Of a stretch of 31,118 bases of DNA, positions 8,015-16,496 are shown in pieces. The stretch lies in NCBI RefSeq assembly GCF_000272405.2, contig NZ_AJZM02000015.1, positions 1 to 31,118 on the forward strand. The letters run 5' to 3'. A model generated the notes under the pieces. That model did no database searches, was not told where the DNA came from, and saw nothing but the letters and a program-made list of their open reading frames with translations. Every line of letters begins with the position of its first letter. The first letter of the stretch is position 1. Source of the stretch: Vibrio tasmaniensis 1F-187 (GTDB taxonomy: Bacteria; Pseudomonadota; Gammaproteobacteria; Enterobacterales; Vibrionaceae). The position numbers and the translations under genes were made by a program.

Positions 8015-10647
8015 CTGAAAAGATCATACAGTTGGTGGGATTTATAAGGTTTCGGCAAGTAGGCGTTCATGCCTGCTTCAAAGCAATTTTTGATGTCCTC
8101 TTCTAAGACACTAGCGGTTAAAGCAATAATGGGTAGTGGTGGGGTTTGTTGATCTGTCTCCCACTCTCGAATCACACGAGTCGCCGTTATACCATCCATA
8201 ACTGGCATCATGCAGTCCATTAGAATGGCATCAAACTGAGCGCCCTGGGTGATGACATCGACCGCCTCTTGGCCATTGCTGGCAATCAAATATTCATAGC
8301 CCGCTTGCTCAAGGAAGAAGCTCGCTATCTTCTGATTCATCAGGTTGTCTTCAACAATCAGAATACGTCGATTCAGAGAACGAACTTTTTCATCTTTTAC
8401 TTCCACCGTCGGTGATTGTACTTCACCGGCATCAAGCGATCGTAGGCTGTTTAAGAAGCGTCTACCCAAAAATGGTAATGTATGGGTCGAGTGAACCGTT
8501 TCTGTGATTAGATTGGTTTTAAATAGGTGATGCTGGCACACAATAACGCGAGTCAGCGGATACAACGCCTTTAACGCCTCAAGATCTTTCCTCATAGAGT
8601 GATGCAGCGTGTGACAATAAAGTACCAAGTCACTTTCTTTCAGGCTCTCACCAAGATCCGAAATGGATGACACAACATTAGGTCGAACATTTAAGCGCTC
8701 GCACTCTTTGACCAATTGATCGAGGTAATTGAAAGAATTAGAAATAATTGTCGCACGGCTTAGGTTATCGAACGTTTGAGCGTGAGCCTCGACCGTGTCT
8801 ACGTACAAACAAAAGGTGAATGTAGAGCCTCCTCCTTTCACTGAGCGTGCGGTAATATAGCCGCCCATCAAGTCAACAAGCTGCCGACAAATCGCAAGCC
8901 CTAGCCCTGTACCGCCGAATTGGCGAGTAATACTGCCATCTTCTTGAGTGAAAGGTTCAAAAATGGACTCTAGCTTCTCTGGCTCAATCCCAATCCCGCT
9001 ATCAGACACACTGCATTCAAGCTTACCTCGCCCCAAAGACATCGGTGTATAAGCAATATCCGTTGTAATCGTGCCTTTTGAGGTAAATTTAATAGCATTA
9101 GACAGCAAATTGGTTAGCACTTGTCGAACACGATACTCATCGAAAAACAGCTGTGTTGGGGTTTGAGCATCAATGTTGATGTCGAGTTCAATGTCTTTAC
9201 TGATCGCTTTCGACAAAATTACGCTCACAGAGTCGTAAACCGCTTCTCGCAAATCGGCATTATGCGGCGACAACATTAAGTTACCCGACTCTATCTTAGA
9301 AAGATCGAGAATGTCATTGAGTAACACCAACAACGAATGTGAAGACGACTCGATATCCTCAAGTACCTCTTGTTGGTTAGCGCTCAGTTGACTCTGAGAT
9401 AAAATTTCCGCCATACCGATAATTCCATTAAGCGGCGTACGTATTTCATGGGACATGTTCGCTAAAAATGCACTCTTGGCCTTGTTAGCCGAAATTGCAT
9501 CTTCTTTTGCTATTATCAGCTCTTTGTTGTGATGATAGTTACGTTCCATCACTCGATTGAGGGTTTCAGTAAACTCGGCAAGTTCATCGTTACCTTGAAT
9601 ATGAATCACCTTAGGCTTGCCGTAACTATCCGCGCATTCAGACACCCCTTTCAAGATAATCGATAAGTTTCTATTTAAGCGCAAAGATGTCGCGACACCA
9701 AGCCATAACAAAGCACCTGAAACAACAAGGATAAGCAATGTCATAACCGCCGTTTGCCTTTTCTGTAGCGCTATATTTTTTGTCAAATCAAACTTTAATT
9801 GATCGGTATAAGCACCAACCGCCTTTGAGATCGCCAATTTCTTTCGCTCTAAACTTTCCACATGTTCATATATTTCAGGTGCCGAGAAGTCACCTTTGAG
9901 AAGCCGAGAAGTAAATCGGTCTTGAAATTCATCTTGGGAGAACATGTTTAACAGTTTGCTAATTTCCAGCGAGTGGCTGTCTGATCGTAAAAACGTATCT
10001 AACAGCTGTTGTTGCCTTTCTAAAGCACCAACATAGCTCAATAAATATTGATCAATCAGCTCTGGAGAACGATACAAGCGGTAACTCAGCCACGCTTCTC
10101 GCTGAGTCCAGAACACGTAGTGAGTAAGATTGATAAACATCGTATCTGTTTGGCTGATCTTTTCGTCCACTATATTGGCACGATATTCAGACAGCTCCAT
10201 TAACACGCCTTTTAACAGGTCAAAGGCTCGTTCTGTTTGCCGTGCGTTGCTGACAGTAATCTGTGATGCGTCGCTGTCAATACTAGTGGTTACCCGCGCG
10301 AGCTTCTTTAACACACTCTTTAACTCAATCAACTGCGTCTCGACAGTCCAACTGTTGTCGAACTGTTGAAGTTGTATTTCGTAATGAGCAAGCCTATCCA
10401 CTTCCGCTTGCAGCTCTAAAAACAATGGACCTTTCTCTGGGGAGTCTTTAGACAGCACTAACCATTGATAAGCACCACTTGAAACAGCATTAAAAGATTG
10501 AAGTGCTTCCACCTTAATTCGCGTTGCTTCAAGGTGATTCATCTTCTTATCGTTCTTGAGCACTTCATTGACTGTAAACCCAAACATAATGAATACAGAA
10601 ACTGTTGAAAGAAAAATAAGACGCCATCTAATTGACATATTTATCAT
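7996..10647 (-). CDS. Hybrid sensor histidine kinase with HisKA-HATPase-REC
   Basis: An 883-residue membrane hybrid kinase. I placed the start at the ATG at 10647 because AAAGGAG lies 11 bases before it; the frame is open to 10707 without a better site. Order in this numbering: transmembrane segment about 9-25, a mostly helical periplasmic region of about 270 residues, transmembrane segment about 298-320, short HAMP-like linker, HisKA with H400 in SHEIRTP, HATPase with N-box NLLSNAIKFT, DSGIGI and GGTGLGL, a receiver-like stretch (about 631-740) lacking an obvious acceptor Asp, then a good receiver with D811 in MDCMMPVMDG. The ligand is unknown; the helical sensor could be NIT-like or four-helix-bundle, but I cannot decide. 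No partner regulator is adjacent, so it may signal through a distant phosphotransfer protein. Confidence 0.9.
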   Translation of the reverse strand: MINMSIRWRLIFLSTVSVFIMFGFTVNEVLKNDKKMNHLEATRIKVEALQSFNAVSSGAYQWLVLSKDSPEKGPLFLELQAEVDRLAHYEIQLQQFDNSWTVETQLIELKSVLKKLARVTTSIDSDASQITVSNARQTERAFDLLKGVLMELSEYRANIVDEKISQTDTMFINLTHYVFWTQREAWLSYRLYRSPELIDQYLLSYVGALERQQQLLDTFLRSDSHSLEISKLLNMFSQDEFQDRFTSRLLKGDFSAPEIYEHVESLERKKLAISKAVGAYTDQLKFDLTKNIALQKRQTAVMTLLILVVSGALLWLGVATSLRLNRNLSIILKGVSECADSYGKPKVIHIQGNDELAEFTETLNRVMERNYHHNKELIIAKEDAISANKAKSAFLANMSHEIRTPLNGIIGMAEILSQSQLSANQQEVLEDIESSSHSLLVLLNDILDLSKIESGNLMLSPHNADLREAVYDSVSVILSKAISKDIELDINIDAQTPTQLFFDEYRVRQVLTNLLSNAIKFTSKGTITTDIAYTPMSLGRGKLECSVSDSGIGIEPEKLESIFEPFTQEDGSITRQFGGTGLGLAICRQLVDLMGGYITARSVKGGGSTFTFCLYVDTVEAHAQTFDNLSRATIISNSFNYLDQLVKECERLNVRPNVVSSISDLGESLKESDLVLYCHTLHHSMRKDLEALKALYPLTRVIVCQHHLFKTNLITETVHSTHTLPFLGRRFLNSLRSLDAGEVQSPTVEVKDEKVRSLNRRILIVEDNLMNQKIASFFLEQAGYEYLIASNGQEAVDVITQGAQFDAILMDCMMPVMDGITATRVIREWETDQQTPPLPIIALTASVLEEDIKNCFEAGMNAYLPKPYKSHQLYDLFSSLDIV

Positions 10648-11400
10648 TTTTATAACGACTCCTTTCCCGATAGTATTTTTACCTAGCCCAATATAAGAAT
10701 AGGACATTAACAGGAGTTATTGATCAAATTGAATATGAACAAATGACATTATGAGCTAATCATGGGAATTGGCGTCAGTCGTTATCCACGTACAGGATTT
10801 AAAGAGGAAGGTCTGTTTTAAACAAGTGAAAGGATAAGGTTATGCCTCTAGATGACAGCAAGTCACTGCTCTAGAAACCAATAAACACCAAAGTTAAGTC
10901 AAATTTGTGAGATCTAATCGTTTGCGTCACTAACTTTCTGTACTCAAACTCAGCTTATTCAAAAGTCGAACAAGAAAACTCGCTGAATACCTTATCTGTC
11001 GTTTACTTTTTAAGTGTAACTAGTGCTAATGATCACATCTTTAATGATCGCAATTCCCTTTATTACACATTATGTTTTGATCTGAGTATTTTTTGGCGAA
11101 AATTAAGTGCTACAGACTGTTAAAGTCAATAGCCTTTCTTGACACTAAAATCTTAATTTATGACCAATTAAAAGCCAATTTTCAGACAATTAATCTGCAT
11201 TTATTTTTCCTAGCAGAATAACTCGTCGTACCTTACAATCCTGCCACATAAAAATTACAAATTACACACAAGGCATATCAAGCAAATTTAAGTGGCGTTA
11301 AAGACCACCAAAGCTTAGATAGCTCAACTCCCCCATGCACTCATGGCTACCCTACATTCGCTATGATTGCAGACATTAACGTGAAAGGTCCCGAGTAAAG
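10648..11400. other. Long gene-free region between the hybrid kinase and GAPDH genes
   Basis: About 750 bp, AT-rich, between divergent genes. It must contain the promoters of both. I found no convincing open frame, RNA gene or terminator. A short open stretch (10762-10821, about 19 codons, begins ATG GGA ATT) ends quickly and is probably chance. TTGACA occurs at about 11140, but no well-spaced -10 follows. The length suggests a long regulatory or leader region for the GAPDH gene. Confidence 0.5.
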
Positions 11401-12837
11401 ATGAGTCCCGAAAAGCACCTCCTAGACTGGCAAACTAGTCAAACTATTGCTGAATCAATCGCTCCTACTTTAGGTCAGTTGTACCGCCAAAAAGGCGTTG
11501 AAGTTATCCTCTTCGGTAAAACACTGGTTAACGCAACAACTATCGACATCATCAAAGCTCACCGCATCGCAAAACGTTACACAGGTTCTCCGCTTACCGC
11601 AGAACAGACTCAACCCATCATTCAACACCTTCTCTCTATGGACTTGTCTCCATGTCGTATCGATGTTGGTCGCCTTGCTCATACATTCTGGCAAGATCGC
11701 GAAGACACACACGGGTTGGATGATTTCCTACAAACTGCACTTTTAGAATCGCTTGAAGGCGAGGCGATGACAGAACCTCGCGATGTTGTATTGTACGGTT
11801 TTGGTCGTATTGGCCGCTTGCTTACTCGTCTATTGATCGAGAAAAGTGGCCCAGGTTACCCACTGCGTTTACGTGCAATTGTTGTTCGTGGCGGCAAAGA
11901 TGGTGACTTAGAAAAACGTGCAAGCTTGCTACGTCGTGACTCTGTTCATGGCCAATTCAACGGCAGCATTGTTGTAGACCAAGAACGTAAAGCGATCATC
12001 GTTAACGGTAACTTCATCCAAGTCATCTACGCAAACAAGCCAGCAGACGTGGATTACACATCTTACGGTATCGAGAATGCACTTGTGGTTGATAACACAG
12101 GTGTGTGGCGTGACGCTGAAGGCCTAAGCCAGCACGTTGCGTGTAATGGTGCGAAGAAGGTTCTACTGACTGCGCCAGGCAAAGGTGAAATCAAGAACGT
12201 CGTATTTGGTGTAAACCAAAATGACATTCAACCAGAAGATACGATCATCTCTGCTGCAAGCTGTACAACAAACGCAATTACGCCAGTATTAAAAGCGGTT
12301 CACGACAAGTTTGGTGTCCTATCAGGTCACATCGAAACGGTTCACTCATTTACCAATGACCAAAACCTAATCGACAACTTCCACTCAGGTGATCGTCGTG
12401 GTCGTGCTGCGTCATTGAACATGGTACTGACATCGACTGGCGCTGCTAAAGCGGTATCAAAAGCGATGCCAGAAATGGAAGGTAAGCTAACAGGTAATGC
12501 GATTCGCGTACCTACGCCAAACGTTTCAATGGCAGTAGCAAACCTAAACCTTGAGAAAGGCACAAACAAAGAAGAGTTGAACGAATACCTACGTGAAATG
12601 GCGCTATCTTCAACTTTATCTGCACAGATTGATTACACCGACTCAACCGAGATTGTATCTACCGATTTGGTTGGTTCTCGCCACCCAGGTGTGGTTGACG
12701 GTGTTGCAACTATCGCGCAAGACAACCGCGCTGTTCTTTACATTTGGTACGACAACGAGTTTGGCTACAGCTGCCAAGTTGTTCACTGTATGGAACAGAT
12801 GATGGGTGTTCGTTACAAGACATACCCTGAAGTTTAA
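11401..12837 (+). CDS. Glyceraldehyde-3-phosphate dehydrogenase, N-terminally extended form
   Basis: A 478-residue GAPDH-family enzyme. Ordinary GapA is about 330 residues; here about 125 extra residues precede the NAD-binding start. The Rossmann motif GFGRIGR is at 133-139, the catalytic Cys C288 in SAASCTTNAITP and the general-base His H315 in ETVHSFTND. D-N-T-G at 231-234 and the C-terminal W-Y-D-N-E-F-G-Y-S block are also intact, so the enzyme should oxidise glyceraldehyde-3-phosphate to 1,3-bisphosphoglycerate with NAD(P), or run in reverse. The extension (about 1-125) is helical with no motif I know. Extended GAPDHs of this type are common in marine gammaproteobacteria. Codon bias is strong from about codon 130, fitting high expression. 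A structured 3' UTR follows. Confidence 0.92.
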   Translation: MSPEKHLLDWQTSQTIAESIAPTLGQLYRQKGVEVILFGKTLVNATTIDIIKAHRIAKRYTGSPLTAEQTQPIIQHLLSMDLSPCRIDVGRLAHTFWQDREDTHGLDDFLQTALLESLEGEAMTEPRDVVLYGFGRIGRLLTRLLIEKSGPGYPLRLRAIVVRGGKDGDLEKRASLLRRDSVHGQFNGSIVVDQERKAIIVNGNFIQVIYANKPADVDYTSYGIENALVVDNTGVWRDAEGLSQHVACNGAKKVLLTAPGKGEIKNVVFGVNQNDIQPEDTIISAASCTTNAITPVLKAVHDKFGVLSGHIETVHSFTNDQNLIDNFHSGDRRGRAASLNMVLTSTGAAKAVSKAMPEMEGKLTGNAIRVPTPNVSMAVANLNLEKGTNKEELNEYLREMALSSTLSAQIDYTDSTEIVSTDLVGSRHPGVVDGVATIAQDNRAVLYIWYDNEFGYSCQVVHCMEQMMGVRYKTYPEV

Positions 12838-12897
12838 ACGACTTCGATCTTGTAACTAACTCAGCGCAAACGGCTCCACAACATAATAATTATATCT

Positions 12898-13004
12898 GCG
12901 AAGTCTATTATGGGCTTCGCAACCCTTCTTGTTTTACTCCCCCGTATAAACAGGAAGGTTGCCACTTAGATCTGCTCTCTCTATCTGATCTAAGTGGCCT
13001 TTTT
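12898..13004 (+). ncRNA. Candidate 3'-UTR-derived small RNA of the GAPDH gene
   Basis: Three adjoining helices fill this stretch. Helix 1 is GCGAAG (12898-12903) with CTTCGC (12915-12920). Helix 2 pairs 12920-12934 with 12948-12961 through 14 pairs, with one bulged C and one G-T; its loop is C-rich (ACTCCCCCG). Helix 3 is the terminator (12961-12998) with a T-tract. There is almost no unpaired base between helices. This architecture resembles Hfq-dependent sRNAs released from mRNA 3' ends. It could equally be an elaborate terminator. Confidence 0.35.
12961..13004 (+). terminator. Intrinsic terminator of the GAPDH gene
   Basis: GCCACTTAGATC (12961-12972) and GATCTAAGTGGC (12987-12998) give a perfect 12-bp stem with a 14-base loop, followed by CTTTTT. 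No T-tract is present on the minus strand side, so it does not serve hcr. Confidence 0.9.
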
Positions 13005-13082
13005 ACATCTGTTACTTTAATTTTGGTCTCTATTACGCCAACTTTGTCTTTACCATTCTAACAAAGCTCGACTTCACATCTG

Positions 13083-14162
13083 TTACAGCTCAACCTCAAC
13101 GTCTGACTGAATCGTACTCGAACACGCAAGGACATAACCTTGCTCAATCTGTTCTGGCGTCAAAGTCTCTTGGCTGCTTGATTCCACTGAACCTTTGGTT
13201 ACTTTGCACTTGCAAGAACCACAAATCCCACTGCGACAGGCAATAATAATCGGAACACCAGCTTTCTCTAATGAATCAGCCAATGGTGTACCCGCTTCCG
13301 CTTCTACTTCTGCGCCAAATGCAGGAACAAACACCTTAACGGCACCATTTGAATCTGCAGACGCTTCCGCTTGTGACTCTTCTGAAGCTGTGTTGCTATT
13401 GACCAATGAATCCGTGTTTGGGTTCGCTGGCGTGAAACTTTCTTGATAGAAATTTTCCATGTTGAATTCTAGTTCTTTCAGGTAGCTTTCTATGTTTTGC
13501 ATAAAGCCAACTGGGCCGCACAGATAAACAGTTCGGTCTAAAATATCTGGGCTGAGTGTTACCAACCAACTCTTGTCTAGACGACCTTGGGGAGCAGTTG
13601 TTCCTTCACTGTCTTTTAGCAGCAATTTAAGATTGAAGTTGCTGTGCGCCTCATCAAGTTGGTTAAGCTCTTCAAAGTAGATGGTCTCGCGTCGATTACG
13701 TGCCATGTGAACAAAATCGATCTCAATATCACTGCCTTGAGCTAGCCAATACTTTGCCATCGCCATCACAGGTGTAATACCGCAACCTGCACTCACCAGC
13801 GTCACTTTTTTCGTCGCTGTTGGCATGCAATCAATACAGTTAAACGCGCCAGCAGGCTTCAATACTGAAACCTCATCACCTTCATCAAGCTCATCAACAA
13901 TAAAGTTCGAAACCAAGCCACCTTCCACACGTTTCACCGTCAGCTTCAGGCGATTATCTTCAGGACAAGAAGCCACAGAATAGGCGCGATAATCGGTTTT
14001 CGTCGGCATATCTAAACCCAGAGTAATGAATTGCCCAGGCTTAAAATTGAAATGTAAGTCTTGTGGAATACTGCCAAGCTCAAAGCTGACCGTATCTGGC
14101 GTCTCGTGCCATTTCTTTAAACACACTAAATTGATTGAATCGCTATCCGACCATGCATACAT
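13083..14162 (-). CDS. hcr: NADH oxidoreductase Hcr, partner of hybrid cluster protein
   Basis: A 359-residue flavo-iron-sulfur reductase. The N-terminal FAD domain has R-A-Y-S-V-A at about residues 58-63. An NAD-binding part follows with V-S-A-G-C-G-I-T-P-V-M-A-M (about 123-135) and a C-G-P-V-G-F-M block. An Ala/Ser/Glu-rich linker (about 240-270) leads to a C-terminal plant-type 2Fe-2S ferredoxin domain with C309, C314, C317 and C347 (C-x4-C-x2-C-x29-C). In E. coli Hcr passes electrons from NADH to Hcp. It lies 112 nt downstream of hcp in the same direction, with a terminator-like hairpin between them that may lower hcr expression relative to hcp. Confidence 0.93.
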   Translation of the reverse strand: MYAWSDSDSINLVCLKKWHETPDTVSFELGSIPQDLHFNFKPGQFITLGLDMPTKTDYRAYSVASCPEDNRLKLTVKRVEGGLVSNFIVDELDEGDEVSVLKPAGAFNCIDCMPTATKKVTLVSAGCGITPVMAMAKYWLAQGSDIEIDFVHMARNRRETIYFEELNQLDEAHSNFNLKLLLKDSEGTTAPQGRLDKSWLVTLSPDILDRTVYLCGPVGFMQNIESYLKELEFNMENFYQESFTPANPNTDSLVNSNTASEESQAEASADSNGAVKVFVPAFGAEVEAEAGTPLADSLEKAGVPIIIACRSGICGSCKCKVTKGSVESSSQETLTPEQIEQGYVLACSSTIQSDVEVEL

Positions 14163-14205
14163 AGTTCACGCACCTTACTGATGATTAAATGACTAAAGAT
14201 TTAAA

Positions 14206-14260
14206 TCTAAAAAGCCCCGCAGCTGTTTGTTTTATTAAAAACGTCACAACAACGAGGCTT
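14206..14260 (-). terminator. Intercistronic terminator-like hairpin between hcp and hcr
   Basis: On the minus strand AAGCCTCG (14260-14253) pairs with CGGGGCTT (14219-14212) through 8 pairs including one T-G, and is followed by five T. It starts about 15 nt after the hcp stop and ends about 45 nt before the hcr start. The large loop (33 bases) makes it a weak terminator, suggesting partial read-through into hcr. Confidence 0.55.
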
Positions 14261-14274
14261 CAGGTTGGCTTAAA

Positions 14275-15936
14275 TTAAGCCGCTAAGATTGTTTTAAGAT
14301 CTTGTTCTGGCGTTGAAATAGAACGCATATCGAACTCGTCTTGCATAATCTTAAGTAGGTTTTCAGTTAGGAACGCAGGTGCTGTAGGGCCTGTGTAGAT
14401 ACCTTTCACACCTAGAGCGAACAGAGTAAGCAAGATAACGATCGCTTTTTGCTCGAACCAAGATAGAACCAGCGTTAACGGAAGTTCGTTGATACCACAA
14501 TCAAACTCTTGAGACAGTGCGATAGCAAGCTGAATCGCAGAGTAAGCATCGTTACATTGGCCAACATCTAACAGACGTGGGATACCGTTAATGTCGCCGA
14601 ATTGGTTTTTGTTGAAACGGAATTTACCACATGCCAATGTCAGGATTACTGAATCTTCTGGCGCTTGAGCTGTGAAGTCTGTGTAGTAGCTACGTTCAGA
14701 TTTGTCACCGTCACAACCACCGACTAGGAAGAAGTGTTTAATGTTGCCTTCTTTTACTTGCTCAACAACCGCAGGTGCCGCTTCCATCAATGCGTTACGA
14801 CCAAAACCGACAGTGATCATTTGCTCGATCTCGTCGTGTTTGAAACCTTCTTGCGCTAGTGCACAATCAATTACTGCGCTGAAATCGTCGCCTTCAAGGT
14901 GATCAACACCCGGCCAGCCCACGATGCTACGTGTAAATAGACGGTCTGCGTAAGAACCTACATCAGGGTTAAGCAGGCAGTTAGACGTCATTACAATTGC
15001 GCCAGGGAAGTTAGCGAATTCTTTTTGCTGGTTCTGCCAAGCGCTGCCGTAGTTACCCGCAAGGTGTGGGTACTTGTTTAGCTCTGGGTAACCGTGTGCT
15101 GGTAGCATCTCACCGTTAGTGTAAACGTTGATGCCCTTGCCTTCCGTTTGTTGAAGGATCTTTTCTAGATCATGCAGGTCGTGACCAGAAACAAGGATAC
15201 AGTGACCTTGCTTCGTCTTCACATTCACGGTTGTTGGTTGAGGGTGACCAAATGTATCTGTCTCGCCTTTATCCAACATTTCCATGACTTTGTAGTTCAT
15301 TAAGCCAATCTGCATAGACGTATCTAACAGTTGTTTTAGGTCTGATGGATCTGTACCTAGGAACGCCATGATTTCATGGTACTCAGCAAAGATAGCATTG
15401 TCAGTTTGACCAAGAACACGAGCGTGCTCCATGTAGGCTGCCGCACCTTTTAAGCCGTATAGGCAAAGAAGACGAAGACCAATCACATCTTCGTGTTGAG
15501 AGTCGTGACCACGGTTTACAGCAGCTTGAGGCGCAAGTGCCAATAGCTCTGAAGAATCTGTTGGAAGATCGAACTGTGCTGCTGCAGAAAGCTCTGGAAT
15601 TTCAAAACCAATCAATGTTGCTGCTGCACGAACTTTTTGCTCTAAACGCTGCTTGAATTCATGAGACTGTTGTGCGAATTCGATAATACGAGCAGGGTCG
15701 AAGTTAACGTTAGTCAGTGTTGCGAAGAACGCTTTTGGCGCCCACTCATCAACTTCTGTATCAATAACATCGCAAGCGCGACCTAAGCTTGCCCAAAAAG
15801 AAACGCCTTGAAGAGAATGCACCAACACGTCTTGAAGGTCGGATACTTCCGAGGTTTTTCCACACATGCCTTGTGCGAAAGAACAGCCTTTTACGGTTGG
15901 GGTTTGAATTGTTTGTTCACATTGAATACAGAACAT
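14275..15936 (-). CDS. hcp: Hybrid cluster protein (hydroxylamine reductase / NO reductase)
   Basis: A 553-residue Hcp. The N-terminal cluster ligands are C3, C6, C18 and C25 (C-x2-C-x11-C-x6-C), the spacing of the enterobacterial 2Fe-2S type rather than the C-x2-C-x7-8-C-x5-C of anaerobes. Hybrid-cluster features downstream include the [10 protein letters not shown] block, [18 protein letters not shown], a G-G-C-D-G stretch, [10 protein letters not shown] and V-G-Q-C-N-D. Hcp reduces hydroxylamine in vitro, and in E. coli it reduces NO and also drives S-nitrosylation under anaerobic nitrate growth. First gene of hcp-hcr. Two palindromes and an FNR-like half-site lie upstream; no standard NsrR box was seen. 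Confidence 0.96.
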   Translation of the reverse strand: MFCIQCEQTIQTPTVKGCSFAQGMCGKTSEVSDLQDVLVHSLQGVSFWASLGRACDVIDTEVDEWAPKAFFATLTNVNFDPARIIEFAQQSHEFKQRLEQKVRAAATLIGFEIPELSAAAQFDLPTDSSELLALAPQAAVNRGHDSQHEDVIGLRLLCLYGLKGAAAYMEHARVLGQTDNAIFAEYHEIMAFLGTDPSDLKQLLDTSMQIGLMNYKVMEMLDKGETDTFGHPQPTTVNVKTKQGHCILVSGHDLHDLEKILQQTEGKGINVYTNGEMLPAHGYPELNKYPHLAGNYGSAWQNQQKEFANFPGAIVMTSNCLLNPDVGSYADRLFTRSIVGWPGVDHLEGDDFSAVIDCALAQEGFKHDEIEQMITVGFGRNALMEAAPAVVEQVKEGNIKHFFLVGGCDGDKSERSYYTDFTAQAPEDSVILTLACGKFRFNKNQFGDINGIPRLLDVGQCNDAYSAIQLAIALSQEFDCGINELPLTLVLSWFEQKAIVILLTLFALGVKGIYTGPTAPAFLTENLLKIMQDEFDMRSISTPEQDLKTILAA

Positions 15937-15964
15937 ATAAGGGGCTCCAGTAATTTTTTATTAG

Positions 15965-15985
15965 CTGTAAGTACTTTGCTTACAG
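15965..15985 (-). promoter_or_regulatory. Palindrome in the hcp leader
   Basis: CTGTAAG (15965-15971) and CTTACAG (15979-15985) form a perfect 7-7-7 inverted repeat 28 bases upstream of the hcp ATG. It could be a repressor operator or an mRNA hairpin. It does not fit the NsrR or FNR consensus. Confidence 0.45.
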
Positions 15986-16021
15986 TGACTTATTCCAACC
16001 CCTATAGAGCATCAAGCGTGC

Positions 16022-16049
16022 CAACTTTTAAGTTGTTGATTTTATGGAA
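16022..16049 (-). promoter_or_regulatory. Second palindrome with FNR-like half-site upstream of hcp
   Basis: CAACTT-TT-AAGTTG (16022-16035) is a perfect 6-2-6 inverted repeat. It abuts TTGAT-TTTA-TGGAA (16036-16049), which keeps one perfect half of the FNR site TTGAT-N4-ATCAA. Anaerobic or nitrosative control of hcp is known in enteric bacteria; the link to these exact bases is inferred. Confidence 0.35.
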
Positions 16050-16212
16050 CTTACTGTTATTCCATGATTTTAGTGCGTGATTATGACTACATATAAACTC
16101 TCAATCCACACACACCTGTGTCATAGTGACTCTCTGATATTTATTAACGGTGTTCATGTTTCGTTCAGAATGGAAGCGATATAGTAACAACATAGAGAAA
16201 AGAGGAATGAAT

Positions 16213-16443
16213 ATGAAAAATATATTAGTTACGATTGTTGCGTTGTTTACTGGCCTATTGGCGTTATTCACGAGCTTGATTCTTGCTATTCCTTTAGCTA
16301 TTGCAGCTTTAATCACTGGCAAGCGCATTCAGAATCAAATGAAAAAACAGGGTTTCGCAGCTCACATGAACACACGTCAATCATCTACCAGTGATGCCGG
16401 TGTTATTGAAGGTGAATACGAAGACCTTTCAAGCAGAAAGTAA
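16213..16443 (+). CDS. Small membrane protein, uncharacterised
   Basis: A 76-residue protein I do not recognise. The frame is open from 16150, but AGAGG at 16201-16205 is 7 bases before the ATG at 16213, and the hydrophobic segment then begins at residue 3, so I use that start. A long hydrophobic stretch (about 3-34: I-L-V-T-I-V-A-L-F-T-G-L-L-A-L-F then L-I-L-A-I-P-L-A-I-A-A-L-I) forms one or two membrane helices. The tail is basic (G-K-R-I-Q-N-Q-M-K-K-Q-G) and ends in a polar Ser/Thr/acidic segment. It is divergent from hcp and 53 nt before the lipoprotein esterase, probably in the same transcript. Confidence 0.65.
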   Translation: MKNILVTIVALFTGLLALFTSLILAIPLAIAALITGKRIQNQMKKQGFAAHMNTRQSSTSDAGVIEGEYEDLSSRK

Positions 16444-16496
16444 TCTAAACTTCAGTTTCAGACATAGTAGAAGAACAACAGAGACAACATCAAAAA

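Noticed and set aside
10762..10821. Short ATG frame of about 19 codons in the large gap before GAPDH
   Set aside because: It is too short and has no good ribosome binding site or recognisable product.
10907..10932. CRP site (TTTGTGAGATCTAATCG) upstream of GAPDH
   Set aside because: Only the left half-site matches; the right half is too far from TCACA.
15937..16149. NsrR binding site upstream of hcp
   Set aside because: I looked for the AANATGCATTT-type repeats and did not see them on either strand.
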